Below, in pieces: positions 24,542 through 32,626 of a DNA stretch of 40,007 bases. The stretch comes from SIG575 sp964474295 (GTDB taxonomy: Bacteria > Bacillota > Clostridia > Oscillospirales > Acutalibacteraceae): assembly GCA_964474295.1 (NCBI GenBank), contig CAYYRN010000016.1, positions 1-40,007 of the forward strand, read 5' to 3'. The notes under the pieces were generated by a model. That model saw nothing but the letters and a program-made list of their open reading frames with translations. It was not told where the DNA came from and made no database searches. Each line of letters opens with the position of its first letter. Positions within the stretch are counted from its first letter, which is position 1. A program made the position numbers and the translations under genes.

Positions 24542-26149
24542 TTGAAAAAAGAAAACATCAGAAATTTCTCGATTATAGCACATATCGACCACGGCAAATC
24601 CACCCTTGCCGACCGCCTTCTCGAAATTACGGATTCCGTTTCAAGGCGTGAAATGACCGAACAGATTCTTGACGATATGGATCTCGAAAGAGAGCGTGGA
24701 ATNNNNNNNNNNNNNNNNNNNNNNNNNNNNNNNNNNNNNNNNNNNNNNNNNNNNNNNNNNNNNNNNNNNNNNNNNNNNNNNNNNNNNNNNNNNNNNNNNN
24801 NNATAGGTCTTGACTGCGAAAACGCACCCCGTGTCAGTGCAAAAACAGGCGAAAATGTCGAACAGGTTCTTGAAAGAATCGTTGCAGATGTACCTGCACC
24901 TGAGGATAACGATTCAAAGCCGTTGCGTGCGTTGATTTTCGACTCCGTTTATGACAGCTACCGAGGTGTAATTGTATATGTTCGTATTGTTGACGGAAAA
25001 ATCAAAGCGGGCGACACTATGCGTATGATGGCAACGGGTGCCGAATTTACCGTTGTGGACGTAGGATATATGAGAGCGCAGCAAATGGAAAGCGCCGACG
25101 TTTTGACATCGGGTGAAGTAGGTTATATAACAGCCTCGATAAAAACCGTAAGCGATGCACGGGTCGGTGACACCGTAACGCTGGCGGAAAATCCCGCAAG
25201 CGAGCCTTTGCCCGGCTACCGACAGGTTCAGCCGATGGTTTTCTGCGGTGTTTATCCCGCAGACGGTGCCGATTACGAAGCTTTGCGTGATGCACTCGAA
25301 AAGCTTCAGCTTAACGATGCCGCACTCTCTTATGAACCCGAAACTTCGGGTGCATTGGGATTTGGCTTCAGATGCGGCTTTTTGGGACTTCTGCATCTTG
25401 AAATCATTCAAGAACGTCTTGAACGTGAATATGACCTTGACCTTGTGACGACAATTCCGAGCGTAGTTTATAAAATTTATCTCACGGACGGCACGGTCAC
25501 GGAAATAGATAACCCCACTCATTACCCCGACCCTGCGCTTATTGACCACTGCGAAGAGCCGATAACAAACGCTCACATTTATTCTCCGAGCGAATATGTC
25601 GGCACGATTATGGAGCTTTGTCAAGACAGGCGAGGTGTTTTTAAGGATATGACTTACATTACCTCCGACCGTGTTGATATTCATTACGAGCTGCCGCTGA
25701 ATGAAATTATTTACGACTTTTTCGATTGCCTGAAATCCAGAACAAAGGGTTACGCTTCTTTTGACTACGAAATTAAAGGATATGTTCAGTCGAAACTTGT
25801 AAAGCTCGATGTTCTTCTCAACGGAGATATTATCGATGCGCTTTCGTTTATTATCCACTCGGATAAAGCTTACGCAAAGGCGAGAAAAATAGCCGAAAAA
25901 TTAAAAGACAATATCCCCCGCCAAATGTTTGAAATACCCGTGCAGCTTTGTGTCGGCGGCAAGGTAATAGCGAGGGAAACAATCAAAGCGATGAGAAAAG
26001 ACGTTCTCGCAAAGTGCTACGGCGGTGACATTACCCGTAAGAAAAAGCTTCTCGAAAAACAAAAAGAGGGCAAAAAACGTATGCGCCATTTCGGTACGGT
26101 AGAAGTTCCGCAGGAAGCTTTTATGGCTGTTCTTAAACTTGATGAATAA
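24542..26149 (+). CDS. lepA: Elongation factor 4 (LepA), interrupted by an assembly gap
   Basis: Ribosome-bound translation GTPase that can back-translocate ribosomes. The N-terminus NIRNFSIIAHIDHGKSTLADRLLE holds the P-loop, and the sequence runs to DLERERGI before 100 N. It resumes at IGLDCENAPRVSAKTG. In E. coli LepA about 99 residues lie between these points, so roughly 295 bases are really missing rather than 100; switch I, DTPGH and NKID fall in the gap. The remainder is intact: domain II, then LGFGFRCGFLGLLHLEIIQE and the LepA-specific C-terminal AKCYGGDITRKKKLLEKQK. TTG 24542 follows AAAAGG by 8 bases; GTG 24533 overlaps that site. It is not a pseudogene on this evidence. Confidence 0.95.
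   Translation: MKKENIRNFSIIAHIDHGKSTLADRLLEITDSVSRREMTEQILDDMDLERERGXXXXXXXXXXXXXXXXXXXXXXXXXXXXXXXXXXIGLDCENAPRVSAKTGENVEQVLERIVADVPAPEDNDSKPLRALIFDSVYDSYRGVIVYVRIVDGKIKAGDTMRMMATGAEFTVVDVGYMRAQQMESADVLTSGEVGYITASIKTVSDARVGDTVTLAENPASEPLPGYRQVQPMVFCGVYPADGADYEALRDALEKLQLNDAALSYEPETSGALGFGFRCGFLGLLHLEIIQERLEREYDLDLVTTIPSVVYKIYLTDGTVTEIDNPTHYPDPALIDHCEEPITNAHIYSPSEYVGTIMELCQDRRGVFKDMTYITSDRVDIHYELPLNEIIYDFFDCLKSRTKGYASFDYEIKGYVQSKLVKLDVLLNGDIIDALSFIIHSDKAYAKARKIAEKLKDNIPRQMFEIPVQLCVGGKVIARETIKAMRKDVLAKCYGGDITRKKKLLEKQKEGKKRMRHFGTVEVPQEAFMAVLKLDE
24703..24802. other. Assembly gap of 100 N
   Basis: A run of exactly 100 N, the conventional placeholder for an unknown gap length, lies inside the GTPase domain of lepA. 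The in-frame translation across it is accidental. Confidence 0.99.
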
Positions 26150-26168
26150 ATTTGAAAGGACTTTTTCA

Positions 26169-27437
26169 ATGAAAACACCCGATATACTTTTGAAAAAAGC
26201 AGATGAGCTTGAAAAGAAAATGCAAAAAAATTATCCGAGCCTTGCACCGCTTGCAAAGCAGTGCTTTCTCAACACAATCGAAACCACAACACAGGAGCTT
26301 GCTGACGGCAGCTACTTTGTAATCACGGGTGACATCCCCGCAATGTGGCTTCGTGACAGTGCGGCACAGCTCAAGCCTTACATAAAATACGCTTCGCAGG
26401 ATGAAGACCTTAAAAAAATCATAAAAAGCGTTATCGCAAAGCACGCTTTTTACGTCAACCTTGACCCCTATTCAAACGCTTTCAACGCAAAGCCCACAAA
26501 AGAAAGCTGGAAAGACAGAACGGACTTTGAGCATGAGCTGATTTGGGAAAGAAAATATGAAGTGGATTCCCTTTGTGCCTCGATTTATCTTTCGTATGAA
26601 TATTACAAATCTACGGGCGACAAGGAAATTTTTACCCCCGAATTTGAAAAAATGCTCGAAACAATAACTGACCACTTTATTAAAGAGCAGAATCATACGG
26701 AAAATTCAACCTACTTCTTTGACCGTGACACTTCAAGAGCCTCGGACACTATGGCTTTTTCGGGAAAAGGAAGACCGGTAAATTTCACCGGAATGACATG
26801 GTCGGGTTTTCGCCCGTCGGATGACAGTTGCATTTTCAATTACCTTGTGCCGTCAAATATGATGGCTGTGGTTGCAATGAAATATGCTGCGGAGATGGCA
26901 GAAGACGGTTTGAAAAACAGTACCCTCGGCTCGAAATGCAAAAAGCTTTCTTCCGAAATTGATGACGGCATCAAAAATTACGGAATTTACGTTCATCCGA
27001 AATACGGCAAAATTTACGCATATGAAACGGACGGTTTCGGAAATTTCAATTTGATGGATGATGCAAATTCACCGAGCCTTTTGGCGGCACCTTATTTGGG
27101 ATATTGCGATAAAGAAGATGAAATTTATCAAAATACGAGAAAATTCATCCTCTCAAAAGATAATCCGTATTACTTCGAGGGCAAAGTCGCAAGAGGTGTC
27201 GGAAGTCCGCACACGGCAAAAAACAGCATTTGGCACATCGCTCTTACAATGCAGATTTTGACAAGCGGTGATAAAAACGAAATTTCCGATTGCCTTGAAA
27301 TGATTTCCAAAACCCATGCCGGAACAAATTATATGCACGAATCTTTTAATGTGGATGACCCGACGAAATTCACAAGAAAATGGTTTGCGTGGGCAAACAC
27401 CCTTTTTGCGCAAATGCTTGAGGGATTGGAGTTTTAA
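26169..27437 (+). CDS. Glycoside hydrolase family 125 (exo-alpha-1,6-mannosidase)
   Basis: A 422-residue protein of the GH125 (formerly DUF1237) family, alpha/alpha barrel enzymes that remove terminal alpha-1,6-linked mannose, for instance from N-glycans. Landmarks are GDIPAMWLRDSAAQLKPY, SDTMAFSGKGRPVNFTGMTWSGFRPSDD, DDANSPSLLAAPYLGY and HESFNVDDPTKFTRKWFAWAN. No signal peptide is present, so it should act in the cytosol on imported oligosaccharides. ATG 26169 follows GAAAGGA by 8 bases; an upstream in-frame ATG would overlap lepA. It follows lepA directly and is closed by a strong terminator. No sugar transporter lies next to it. The mannose-linkage preference is from the family, not shown here. 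Confidence 0.93.
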   Translation: MKTPDILLKKADELEKKMQKNYPSLAPLAKQCFLNTIETTTQELADGSYFVITGDIPAMWLRDSAAQLKPYIKYASQDEDLKKIIKSVIAKHAFYVNLDPYSNAFNAKPTKESWKDRTDFEHELIWERKYEVDSLCASIYLSYEYYKSTGDKEIFTPEFEKMLETITDHFIKEQNHTENSTYFFDRDTSRASDTMAFSGKGRPVNFTGMTWSGFRPSDDSCIFNYLVPSNMMAVVAMKYAAEMAEDGLKNSTLGSKCKKLSSEIDDGIKNYGIYVHPKYGKIYAYETDGFGNFNLMDDANSPSLLAAPYLGYCDKEDEIYQNTRKFILSKDNPYYFEGKVARGVGSPHTAKNSIWHIALTMQILTSGDKNEISDCLEMISKTHAGTNYMHESFNVDDPTKFTRKWFAWANTLFAQMLEGLEF

Positions 27438-27458
27438 TTTAAAAAAGTAAATTATATA

Positions 27459-27503
27459 AACCCCGCCGTTTTTTCAGACGAAGATAACACGGCGGGGTTT
27501 TAT
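27459..27503. terminator. Bidirectional terminator after the GH125 gene
   Basis: An 11-bp GC-rich stem AACCCCGCCGT (27459-27469) pairs with 27489-27499 and is followed by TTTAT; the minus strand sees an AT-rich tail. It can also end the convergent 49-aa gene. Confidence 0.88.
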
Positions 27504-27535
27504 ACTGTAAGTTATTTTGATTGTATTGTCCTGTT

Positions 27536-27685
27536 TTAATAATAATCGTGTCTTTGTTTAAAAATTCTGTTATATTCTTCTGCTGTGGGGTAGTTATCCT
27601 CATCCTCAAAGTTTTCGGATTTATTTTCGTCAAACAAATCATCTTCCTCAATTTCGTCATAATAATCGTAATAATCTTTTTCCAT
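27536..27685 (-). CDS. Small acidic Tyr-rich protein, 49 aa
   Basis: A short minus-strand frame with GGAAAGGTGAT 5-11 bases before its ATG. The product MEKDYYDYYDEIEEDDLF... is very acidic (more than a third Asp/Glu), Tyr-rich, and ends NRIFKQRHDYY. The composition is unlike a random frame and has no membrane segment. A longer frame on the same strand (27439-27744) is read in another register and looks like noise. It is convergent with GH125 and divergent from the alpha/beta hydrolase, so it is a lone gene. No family is recognised. Confidence rests on the ribosome binding site and the coherent amino-acid content. Confidence 0.6.
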   Translation of the reverse strand: MEKDYYDYYDEIEEDDLFDENKSENFEDEDNYPTAEEYNRIFKQRHDYY

Positions 27686-27802
27686 AAACTATCACCTTTC
27701 CGACTGCCGATATTTTTGAAAAATTTATTTTTCGCCGCAGTCAAACAAAAAATTTTTCAAAATAATTATGTGCATCTTCCGTTTAAATAATCACCGATTT
27801 TG

Positions 27803-27831
27803 TTGATTTTAAATACGACATATGATAAAAT
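27803..27831 (+). promoter_or_regulatory. Promoter of the alpha/beta hydrolase gene
   Basis: TTGATT (27803-27808), 17-base spacer, TAAAAT (27826-27831), 30 bases before the ATG. Confidence 0.65.
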
Positions 27832-27860
27832 TGTTTCAGTAAAAAAGAAAGGAATTTTTT

Positions 27861-28793
27861 ATGAAAAAATCGATAAAAATTTTGTGTATATTTTTATGCT
27901 TTTCTGTAATCTTTTCTTGCGTATTTTTTGCCGAAAGTTCGGAAAAGAAACCTTTTGAAAACAGCGAATTTTTTGAATACGGCGATTATTCCGTGCATTA
28001 CAGACGTGTTGTTCCCGACGGTGAAATAAAGGGAAGAATCATAATGCTTCACGGTTTTGTTTGTTCGACATATGCCTGGAACAATATGTCAGCCGAAATG
28101 CAAAAAATGGGATATGAATGTTTGCTCATTGACCTGCCGGGTTTCGGATACACGACAAGAGAAGACGAAAACACCGATTTTGTGCCGAGAGAAACTCTGG
28201 TAAAAGAGCTTGCTCAAACGATAGCTCCGATGAGCGAATGGATTGTTGCGGGACACTCTATGGGCGGCGGTGTGGCAATGAATATTGCAATTGAAAACCC
28301 CGAAATAAAGGCACTTCTGCTCTACTGCCCTGCTCCGATAAACGAAATGCCCGAAAGTCTGAAAGGTTTTATGACGGGGAAGTTTATGTCGGAATTTATG
28401 AATAAAATTACACCGATTGTCACCAAGCTTACCCCTGTTGTAAGGGCGGCGCTTCTTATGGCGAGTATGGATTGGAAATTTACCGAAAGCTACGATTTAT
28501 CGGGCATTACCGAGCCGATGTCACTTCCGAAAACGGGCGGGAATCTTTTCAGAACATCATTCACGGCAACGGTAACGGATTTTGAAAAAGTCAAGGAACT
28601 CAAAATACCGATTTTGCTCGTAAACGCTTCAAAGGATTTAGTTTTGACAAACTCAATGAAAAATCAAATTAAAGAAAATTTGAAATATGATGAGTTTTAC
28701 GAAGTTGATACGGGACACTTCTGCATTGAAAACAGAAGCTCGGAATTGTCGGAGGTTACAAATAATTTTCTTGATAAAAATGTAATTAAGTAA
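27861..28793 (+). CDS. Secreted or membrane-anchored alpha/beta hydrolase
   Basis: A 310-residue serine hydrolase. The N-terminus (residues 1-24) is a hydrophobic export signal; VIFSC at residues 16-20 could be a weak lipobox. The fold is clear: oxyanion loop LHGFVCSTYAW, nucleophile elbow GHSMGG with Ser 133, acid Asp 259 (NASKDLVL) and His 286 (DTGHFCIE). A lid segment of about 60 residues (165-225) lies between the core strands. Substrates may be esters, lipids or peptides; none can be named. AAAGGA lies 9 bases before the ATG. It has its own promoter and is followed by the tRNA-Ala promoter without a clear terminator. Confidence 0.88.
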   Translation: MKKSIKILCIFLCFSVIFSCVFFAESSEKKPFENSEFFEYGDYSVHYRRVVPDGEIKGRIIMLHGFVCSTYAWNNMSAEMQKMGYECLLIDLPGFGYTTREDENTDFVPRETLVKELAQTIAPMSEWIVAGHSMGGGVAMNIAIENPEIKALLLYCPAPINEMPESLKGFMTGKFMSEFMNKITPIVTKLTPVVRAALLMASMDWKFTESYDLSGITEPMSLPKTGGNLFRTSFTATVTDFEKVKELKIPILLVNASKDLVLTNSMKNQIKENLKYDEFYEVDTGHFCIENRSSELSEVTNNFLDKNVIK

Positions 28794-28813
28794 TAAAAGT
28801 TTTGTAAAAACTA

Positions 28814-28842
28814 TTGACTAAATCAAAAACGGATGATATAAT
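28814..28842 (+). promoter_or_regulatory. Promoter of tRNA-Ala
   Basis: TTGACT (28814-28819), 17-base spacer, TATAAT (28837-28842). The predicted leader before the tRNA is about 95 bases and contains a GGTGC/GCACC hairpin. Confidence 0.8.
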
Positions 28843-28923
28843 TTTACGGTAGTCGGTCGGGGAAAGTACATAAGCTCGGCGGACGGGTGCTTTTTGTAAC
28901 GCACCGATTAAATACAACAAAAA

Positions 28924-29049
<126 letters not shown>

Positions 29050-29060
29050 TGTCTTTTTTA

Positions 29061-29369
29061 TTATAATATAAACATTTCTATCACGAACACAACGGCGCAG
29101 GCTGTGACCGAAACCGTAAGCAGACTTCCTCCGAACCAGGCGACAAGTACACCTATGACAAGTGCTGCCAAGCCCGACCACACACTTCCCGTAGCTTCCA
29201 AAATAGCGGGGAAAGTCATAACGGTCAGCGTAACATACGGCACATAATAAAGAAATGAGCGTATAGTTTTATTCTTTATTTCTTTCCTGAAAATCGTCAT
29301 GGGAAGAACACGCATCAAATAAGTTACAAGTGCCATAATTCCGATGTAAACATAAACATTATTCCTCAT
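29061..29369 (-). CDS. azlD: Branched-chain amino acid transport protein AzlD
   Basis: A 102-residue membrane protein with three or four helices; AzlD partners with AzlC in export of branched-chain amino acids or analogues. The family opening YIGIMALVTYLMRVLPM (conserved T-Y-x-x-R-x-x-P) is present, followed by FLYYVPYVTLTVMTFPAIL. Its start overlaps the azlC end by 11 bases, which indicates translational coupling. The tRNA-Ala lies on the other strand beyond its stop. The substrate range (Leu, Ile, Val, azaleucine) comes from the B. subtilis family, not from this sequence. Confidence 0.92.
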   Translation of the reverse strand: MRNNVYVYIGIMALVTYLMRVLPMTIFRKEIKNKTIRSFLYYVPYVTLTVMTFPAILEATGSVWSGLAALVIGVLVAWFGGSLLTVSVTACAVVFVIEMFIL

Positions 29370-30084
29370 TTTCGTTTTCCTCCTCCTTTACAGGGAAAAG
29401 AACAGCCGCCACCAAAGCGATTACCACGGTGAGGATTATGGTTTTTGTTCCGTCCGAAAGCGAATCGAAAACGGAAATGTTATAAAACAAGTAGCTCGCA
29501 GCCATAGAAACCAAAACAACGCCGAAAAGAACTTTATTTCTTTTTGCGGCGGGAACAACAATTGCTATGAACATTCCGAAAAGACCTACGCTCAATGCAC
29601 TTACAACGTTTTCCGGCAAAACGTTACCCATAATCACACCGAGGCAGGTTCCGAGCGACCAACCGGGTATTGCGACCGAAAAAGCACCGTAAGAAAAATA
29701 CGGGTTAAGCTTGCCGGGTTCGGCAATCGAAATTCCGAAAATTTCATCTGTCAAATCGAAAGCGACAAGAAGTCTATGGTGAAGCTTCATATCGGGAGAT
29801 ATTTTTTGGCTCATCGCAAAGCTCATCAATAAATATCTTGCGTTTGCGACAATCTGCATTACCGCCATTTCCAAATATCCTGAATTTGAGGCGATAACCG
29901 TAAACCCTGCGTATTCGCCTGCGGAGGCATTGTTTGTAAAGCTCGCAAGCGTAGCTTGAAAAGCAGTCAGACCTGCGTTTGCCGCAGAAATGCCCAAAGT
30001 GAAAGCTACCGCAAAATACCCCAAAGCGATTGGGATGCCGTTTCTTGCACCTTTTTTAAAAGCCTGTTTGTTTTCTCTTTTCAC
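29359..30084 (-). CDS. azlC: Branched-chain amino acid transport protein AzlC
   Basis: A 241-residue integral membrane protein, normal length for the family, with about seven hydrophobic segments. Typical regions are KGARNGIPIALGYFAVAFTLGISA, the NASAGEYAG loop and ANARYLLMSFAMS, then DEIFGIS. The C-terminus is acidic (VKEEENENEE) and overlaps azlD. The likely start is GTG 30084, 6 bases after AGAGGTG; the in-frame ATG at 30105 precedes that site and would be untranslated leader. No good promoter is visible directly upstream, where the 30119-30154 hairpin lies. Confidence 0.92.
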   Translation of the reverse strand: MKRENKQAFKKGARNGIPIALGYFAVAFTLGISAANAGLTAFQATLASFTNNASAGEYAGFTVIASNSGYLEMAVMQIVANARYLLMSFAMSQKISPDMKLHHRLLVAFDLTDEIFGISIAEPGKLNPYFSYGAFSVAIPGWSLGTCLGVIMGNVLPENVVSALSVGLFGMFIAIVVPAAKRNKVLFGVVLVSMAASYLFYNISVFDSLSDGTKTIILTVVIALVAAVLFPVKEEENENEE

Positions 30085-30118
30085 CGTTTCACCTCTTAAA
30101 AACATTATTTCAGTTTAA

Positions 30119-30154
30119 GGAGCTGTAAAAAAACTTACGTTTTTTTACAGCTCC
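30119..30154. terminator. Perfect 16-bp hairpin after the metallophosphoesterase gene
   Basis: Arms 30119-30134 and 30139-30154 pair fully around a 4-base loop, with seven A/T pairs at the top and GGAGCTGT at the base. The tail after it is weak (CCTTAAA on the minus strand). The core matches the terminator at 13091-13127. Confidence 0.75.
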
Positions 30155-30166
30155 GAAAGTTTGAGT

Positions 30167-31345
30167 TTATTTATCAAACAAATTTGTTACTGCTTTAATC
30201 GGTATTGTAATACCCATTAATGCCATATCCCAAATAAACCTGATGCTGTCAATATAGAAAACTATTTTGCTGTACGTACTTGTGCAGCAGTGGTCAAGAT
30301 ATGTAACCATTTCGGTTTCGTAAACGGAGGTATCGTTTTCGTTAATTGTAATCACACGCACACCTCTGTTGCTTGAGCCGTATGAACCGAAGCCTGCCGT
30401 GGGAGTGTTTACGATGTCAATGCCTTTGTAGCTTATTTCAAAATCATTTGAGTGGTCGTGTCCGAAAAACATCGCTTTAACATCGCCCTGGGCAACCATA
30501 GCCTCAAACTGATTTCCCTTAACGGTTGCGGGACAGGGAGCTTCTCTCAAAGAACCCTTTGCACCTTCGGGCAAAACGTAATAATTACCGTATTTTGAAA
30601 CAGAATCCGCTGTGCCTTTTTCAACCTGTGTCAGCGCATCGTAAACTTCTTTTACGATAATGTGCTGGAAAACCATTGAGGGTACGGCTTCACCGCCGTT
30701 TTGTTTTTTAAGCTCTTCGGAGGTTTTTACATACCACTCAACCTGATCCTCATGAACATAATCGTAACCGCCGTTTTCATCATCATACATATTGGAATCA
30801 AAAAGCCAAATGTTGTAGGCAATCTTTTTGCCGTCCGAAGAATATACGGGCAGATTATATGTACCGCAGCCGTAAAGACTTTCGCCCTCATCAACAGCTA
30901 CGCAGCAGTCATACTGCATATAAATTGCCATCTGTTCCTCTTTGGAAACAAGACCTTCGGCATCGTGATTTCCGAAAAGAACCGCAACGGGTACACCGAT
31001 TTCCTCAAAAACAGACATAAAGGCATCTATTGCCTTGGCGACTCTTTTCAAAGCATTGGCTTTTGTATAACCCTTGCCGACGGATTCGGAAATGTTGTCG
31101 CCCGTAAGAATAAACAAATCGGGCTTTTCTTCTTCTGCTATTTGCTTTACATACTCAAAAGCGATTTTTGCGGGTGTTGTATTATCCTGAAAATCCGCAA
31201 CCTGAATAATTTTAAAGCTGCCGTCCGAATTAAAGCTGAGCTTTGAAGTCTCTGAATTTTTCGGAGAAGTTTCGGCTCCGGCACAAACGGCAAACACATT
31301 CAAGCACATAACGAGTGCAAGAACAACGGAAATAAACTTTTTCAT
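30167..31345 (-). CDS. Secreted calcineurin-like metallophosphoesterase
   Basis: A 392-residue exported phosphoesterase: signal peptide (residues 1-24, ending CAGA), then the metallophosphoesterase core. Metal-site motifs are ADFQD (residues 50-54), GDN (82-84), GNHD (125-128), QH at 228 and GHDH (295-298). The first motif has Gln where the classic family has His (D-x-H), while the rest is intact; I believe this variant occurs in related Clostridial proteins, but that is from memory. A hydrophobic amphipathic stretch ends the protein (FIWDMALMGITIPIKAVTNLF), perhaps for membrane contact. The start 31345 was chosen for the signal peptide; the frame extends to 31378. Substrate unknown. Confidence 0.87.
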   Translation of the reverse strand: MKKFISVVLALVMCLNVFAVCAGAETSPKNSETSKLSFNSDGSFKIIQVADFQDNTTPAKIAFEYVKQIAEEEKPDLFILTGDNISESVGKGYTKANALKRVAKAIDAFMSVFEEIGVPVAVLFGNHDAEGLVSKEEQMAIYMQYDCCVAVDEGESLYGCGTYNLPVYSSDGKKIAYNIWLFDSNMYDDENGGYDYVHEDQVEWYVKTSEELKKQNGGEAVPSMVFQHIIVKEVYDALTQVEKGTADSVSKYGNYYVLPEGAKGSLREAPCPATVKGNQFEAMVAQGDVKAMFFGHDHSNDFEISYKGIDIVNTPTAGFGSYGSSNRGVRVITINENDTSVYETEMVTYLDHCCTSTYSKIVFYIDSIRFIWDMALMGITIPIKAVTNLFDK

Positions 31346-31377
31346 TTTGATAACCTTCTTTTTCTTATTTGTATACA

Positions 31378-31406
31378 ATTATATACTTCTGTTTCCTCAT
31401 TGTCAA
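31378..31406 (-). promoter_or_regulatory. Promoter of the metallophosphoesterase gene
   Basis: Minus strand TTGACA (31401-31406), 17-base spacer, TATAAT (31378-31383): perfect consensus at both boxes. Confidence 0.85.
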
Positions 31407-31415
31407 CTTAATATA

Positions 31416-31444
31416 TTGATTTTTGAAACGGGATTATGTATAAT
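31416..31444 (+). promoter_or_regulatory. Promoter of the lipoprotein-redox-protease unit
   Basis: TTGATT (31416-31421), 17-base spacer, TATAAT (31439-31444). Its -35 box is 9 bases from that of the divergent promoter. Confidence 0.75.
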
Positions 31445-31477
31445 TATGATAACAATAAAACCGAGGGGTGTTGTTAT

Positions 31478-32161
31478 ATGAAAAGATTTTTTTGCATTGC
31501 GGCGGCACTGTCGGTTTTTGTTTTGCTTGCCTCCTGCGGACAAAAAGAGCAGAACACGTCCTCTGCCGTTTTTTTCGTAAACGGCGAAGCTGTCACCGAA
31601 GAAGAAATGAATTATTTTAAGGAAAAATACAAAGCCGAAACAATTAACGATTTTATCGAAAAATACACAGCCGAATATACGGAGGATTTTTGGCAGACCG
31701 AATTTGACGGAAAAACTCCGAAAGAAGCGTTGAACGAAAAAGCAAAATCGGAATGTATAAAGGCAAAAATACAATTTGTGCTGATGAGGGAAGAAAAAAT
31801 TTACGATGAAATAACATATGAAGCTTTGTACAATAAAGCCGAAAGCTTTAACAAAGAAAACGAAAGCAAAAAAGGTACGGTCGGCATAAAATCGATTAAT
31901 ATGTCCGAATTTTATACATACTATCTCGAAAACGGAATTATGGAGCTTAAAAGCATTTATGCCGAGGGAAAGCTGAAACCCGATGAAAAAGAAATCAAAG
32001 AAAAAATTTCGAAACTGAAATCTCAAGCCGAAAATTCCAACGGCATTTCGTATTCCGAAAGCTATTGGGAAGATGCGGCAAAAAATAAACTTAAAGAAGA
32101 AAAATATGAGGCTTACATCACACAGCTTTGTGAAAAAGCCGAAATAAAAAAGGTGATTTAA
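31478..32161 (+). CDS. SurA-N-like lipoprotein without PPIase domain
   Basis: A 227-residue predicted lipoprotein; the lipobox LASC has Cys 20. After it comes SSAVFFVNGEAVTEEEMNYF, the hallmark opening of SurA/PrsA N-terminal chaperone domains (VNGExIT-EE). A Lys/Glu-rich helical body follows. No parvulin PPIase domain is seen, so it would be a chaperone-only member if the call is right. ATG 31478 follows GAGGGG; the frame runs upstream to 31436 without a signal peptide. The next gene begins one base after its stop, and a secreted protease is third in the unit, so a role in folding exported proteins is a reasonable inference. Confidence 0.78.
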   Translation: MKRFFCIAAALSVFVLLASCGQKEQNTSSAVFFVNGEAVTEEEMNYFKEKYKAETINDFIEKYTAEYTEDFWQTEFDGKTPKEALNEKAKSECIKAKIQFVLMREEKIYDEITYEALYNKAESFNKENESKKGTVGIKSINMSEFYTYYLENGIMELKSIYAEGKLKPDEKEIKEKISKLKSQAENSNGISYSESYWEDAAKNKLKEEKYEAYITQLCEKAEIKKVI

Positions 32162-32162
32162 A

Positions 32163-32609
32163 ATGGAAAACAGAGTTGAAAAAGCAGTAGAACTTTTTTC
32201 AAAAGGCTACAACTGTTCACAGGCGGTATTTTGTGCATTTGCCGACAAATACGGCATTGACGAAGAAACGGCAATGAAAATTTCCCTCGGCTTCGGCGGC
32301 GGCTTCGGCAGACTGCGTGAGGTTTGCGGAGCTTTCAGCGCTTGCACAATGCTTGCGGGACTTGAAAGCCGATGCGACCTTTCCGACGCTTCCGATGCCA
32401 AAATGCAGGTATATAAAGAAGTGCGTGACTTGAAAGAAAAGTTTGAGGAAAGAAACGGAGGAACGTTTATTTGCCGTGAGCTTTTGGGAATGGACGGCCC
32501 TTCAAGCAGTCACGTCCCCTCGGAAAGAAACGAGCATTACAAAAAAACACGTCCGTGTGAAGAAATCGTAAGACAAGCGGCTATGATTATGGAAGAATAT
32601 CTTAAATAA
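32163..32609 (+). CDS. C_GCAxxG_C_C family (putative redox) protein
   Basis: A 148-residue cytosolic protein of the C_GCAxxG_C_C family. Opening KAVELFSKGYNCSQAVFCAF carries Cys 18 and 24. FGGGFGRLREVCGAFSACTMLAG carries Cys 55 and 61. Further Cys are at 71, 104 (FICRELLG) and 132. The family is proposed to be redox-active and is common in anaerobes, sometimes next to electron-transfer genes, but has no proven reaction. It is tightly coupled: 1 base after the SurA-like lipoprotein and 17 bases before the protease gene. Why a cytosolic redox protein is placed between two exported proteins is unclear. Confidence 0.92.
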   Translation: MENRVEKAVELFSKGYNCSQAVFCAFADKYGIDEETAMKISLGFGGGFGRLREVCGAFSACTMLAGLESRCDLSDASDAKMQVYKEVRDLKEKFEERNGGTFICRELLGMDGPSSSHVPSERNEHYKKTRPCEEIVRQAAMIMEEYLK

Positions 32610-32626
32610 TTAAGGGGCTGAATGTG

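Noticed and set aside
24914..25858. 314-aa minus-strand frame opposite lepA
   Set aside because: Antisense to conserved LepA domains; no start signal and no recognisable domain.
24533..26149. lepA as a pseudogene with an internal deletion
   Set aside because: The missing part coincides exactly with a 100-N assembly gap; both sides are intact and in the expected family frame.
27439..27744. 101-aa minus-strand frame between GH125 and the hydrolase
   Set aside because: It overlaps the terminator and is read in a different register from the 49-aa frame, which has the ribosome binding site and coherent composition.
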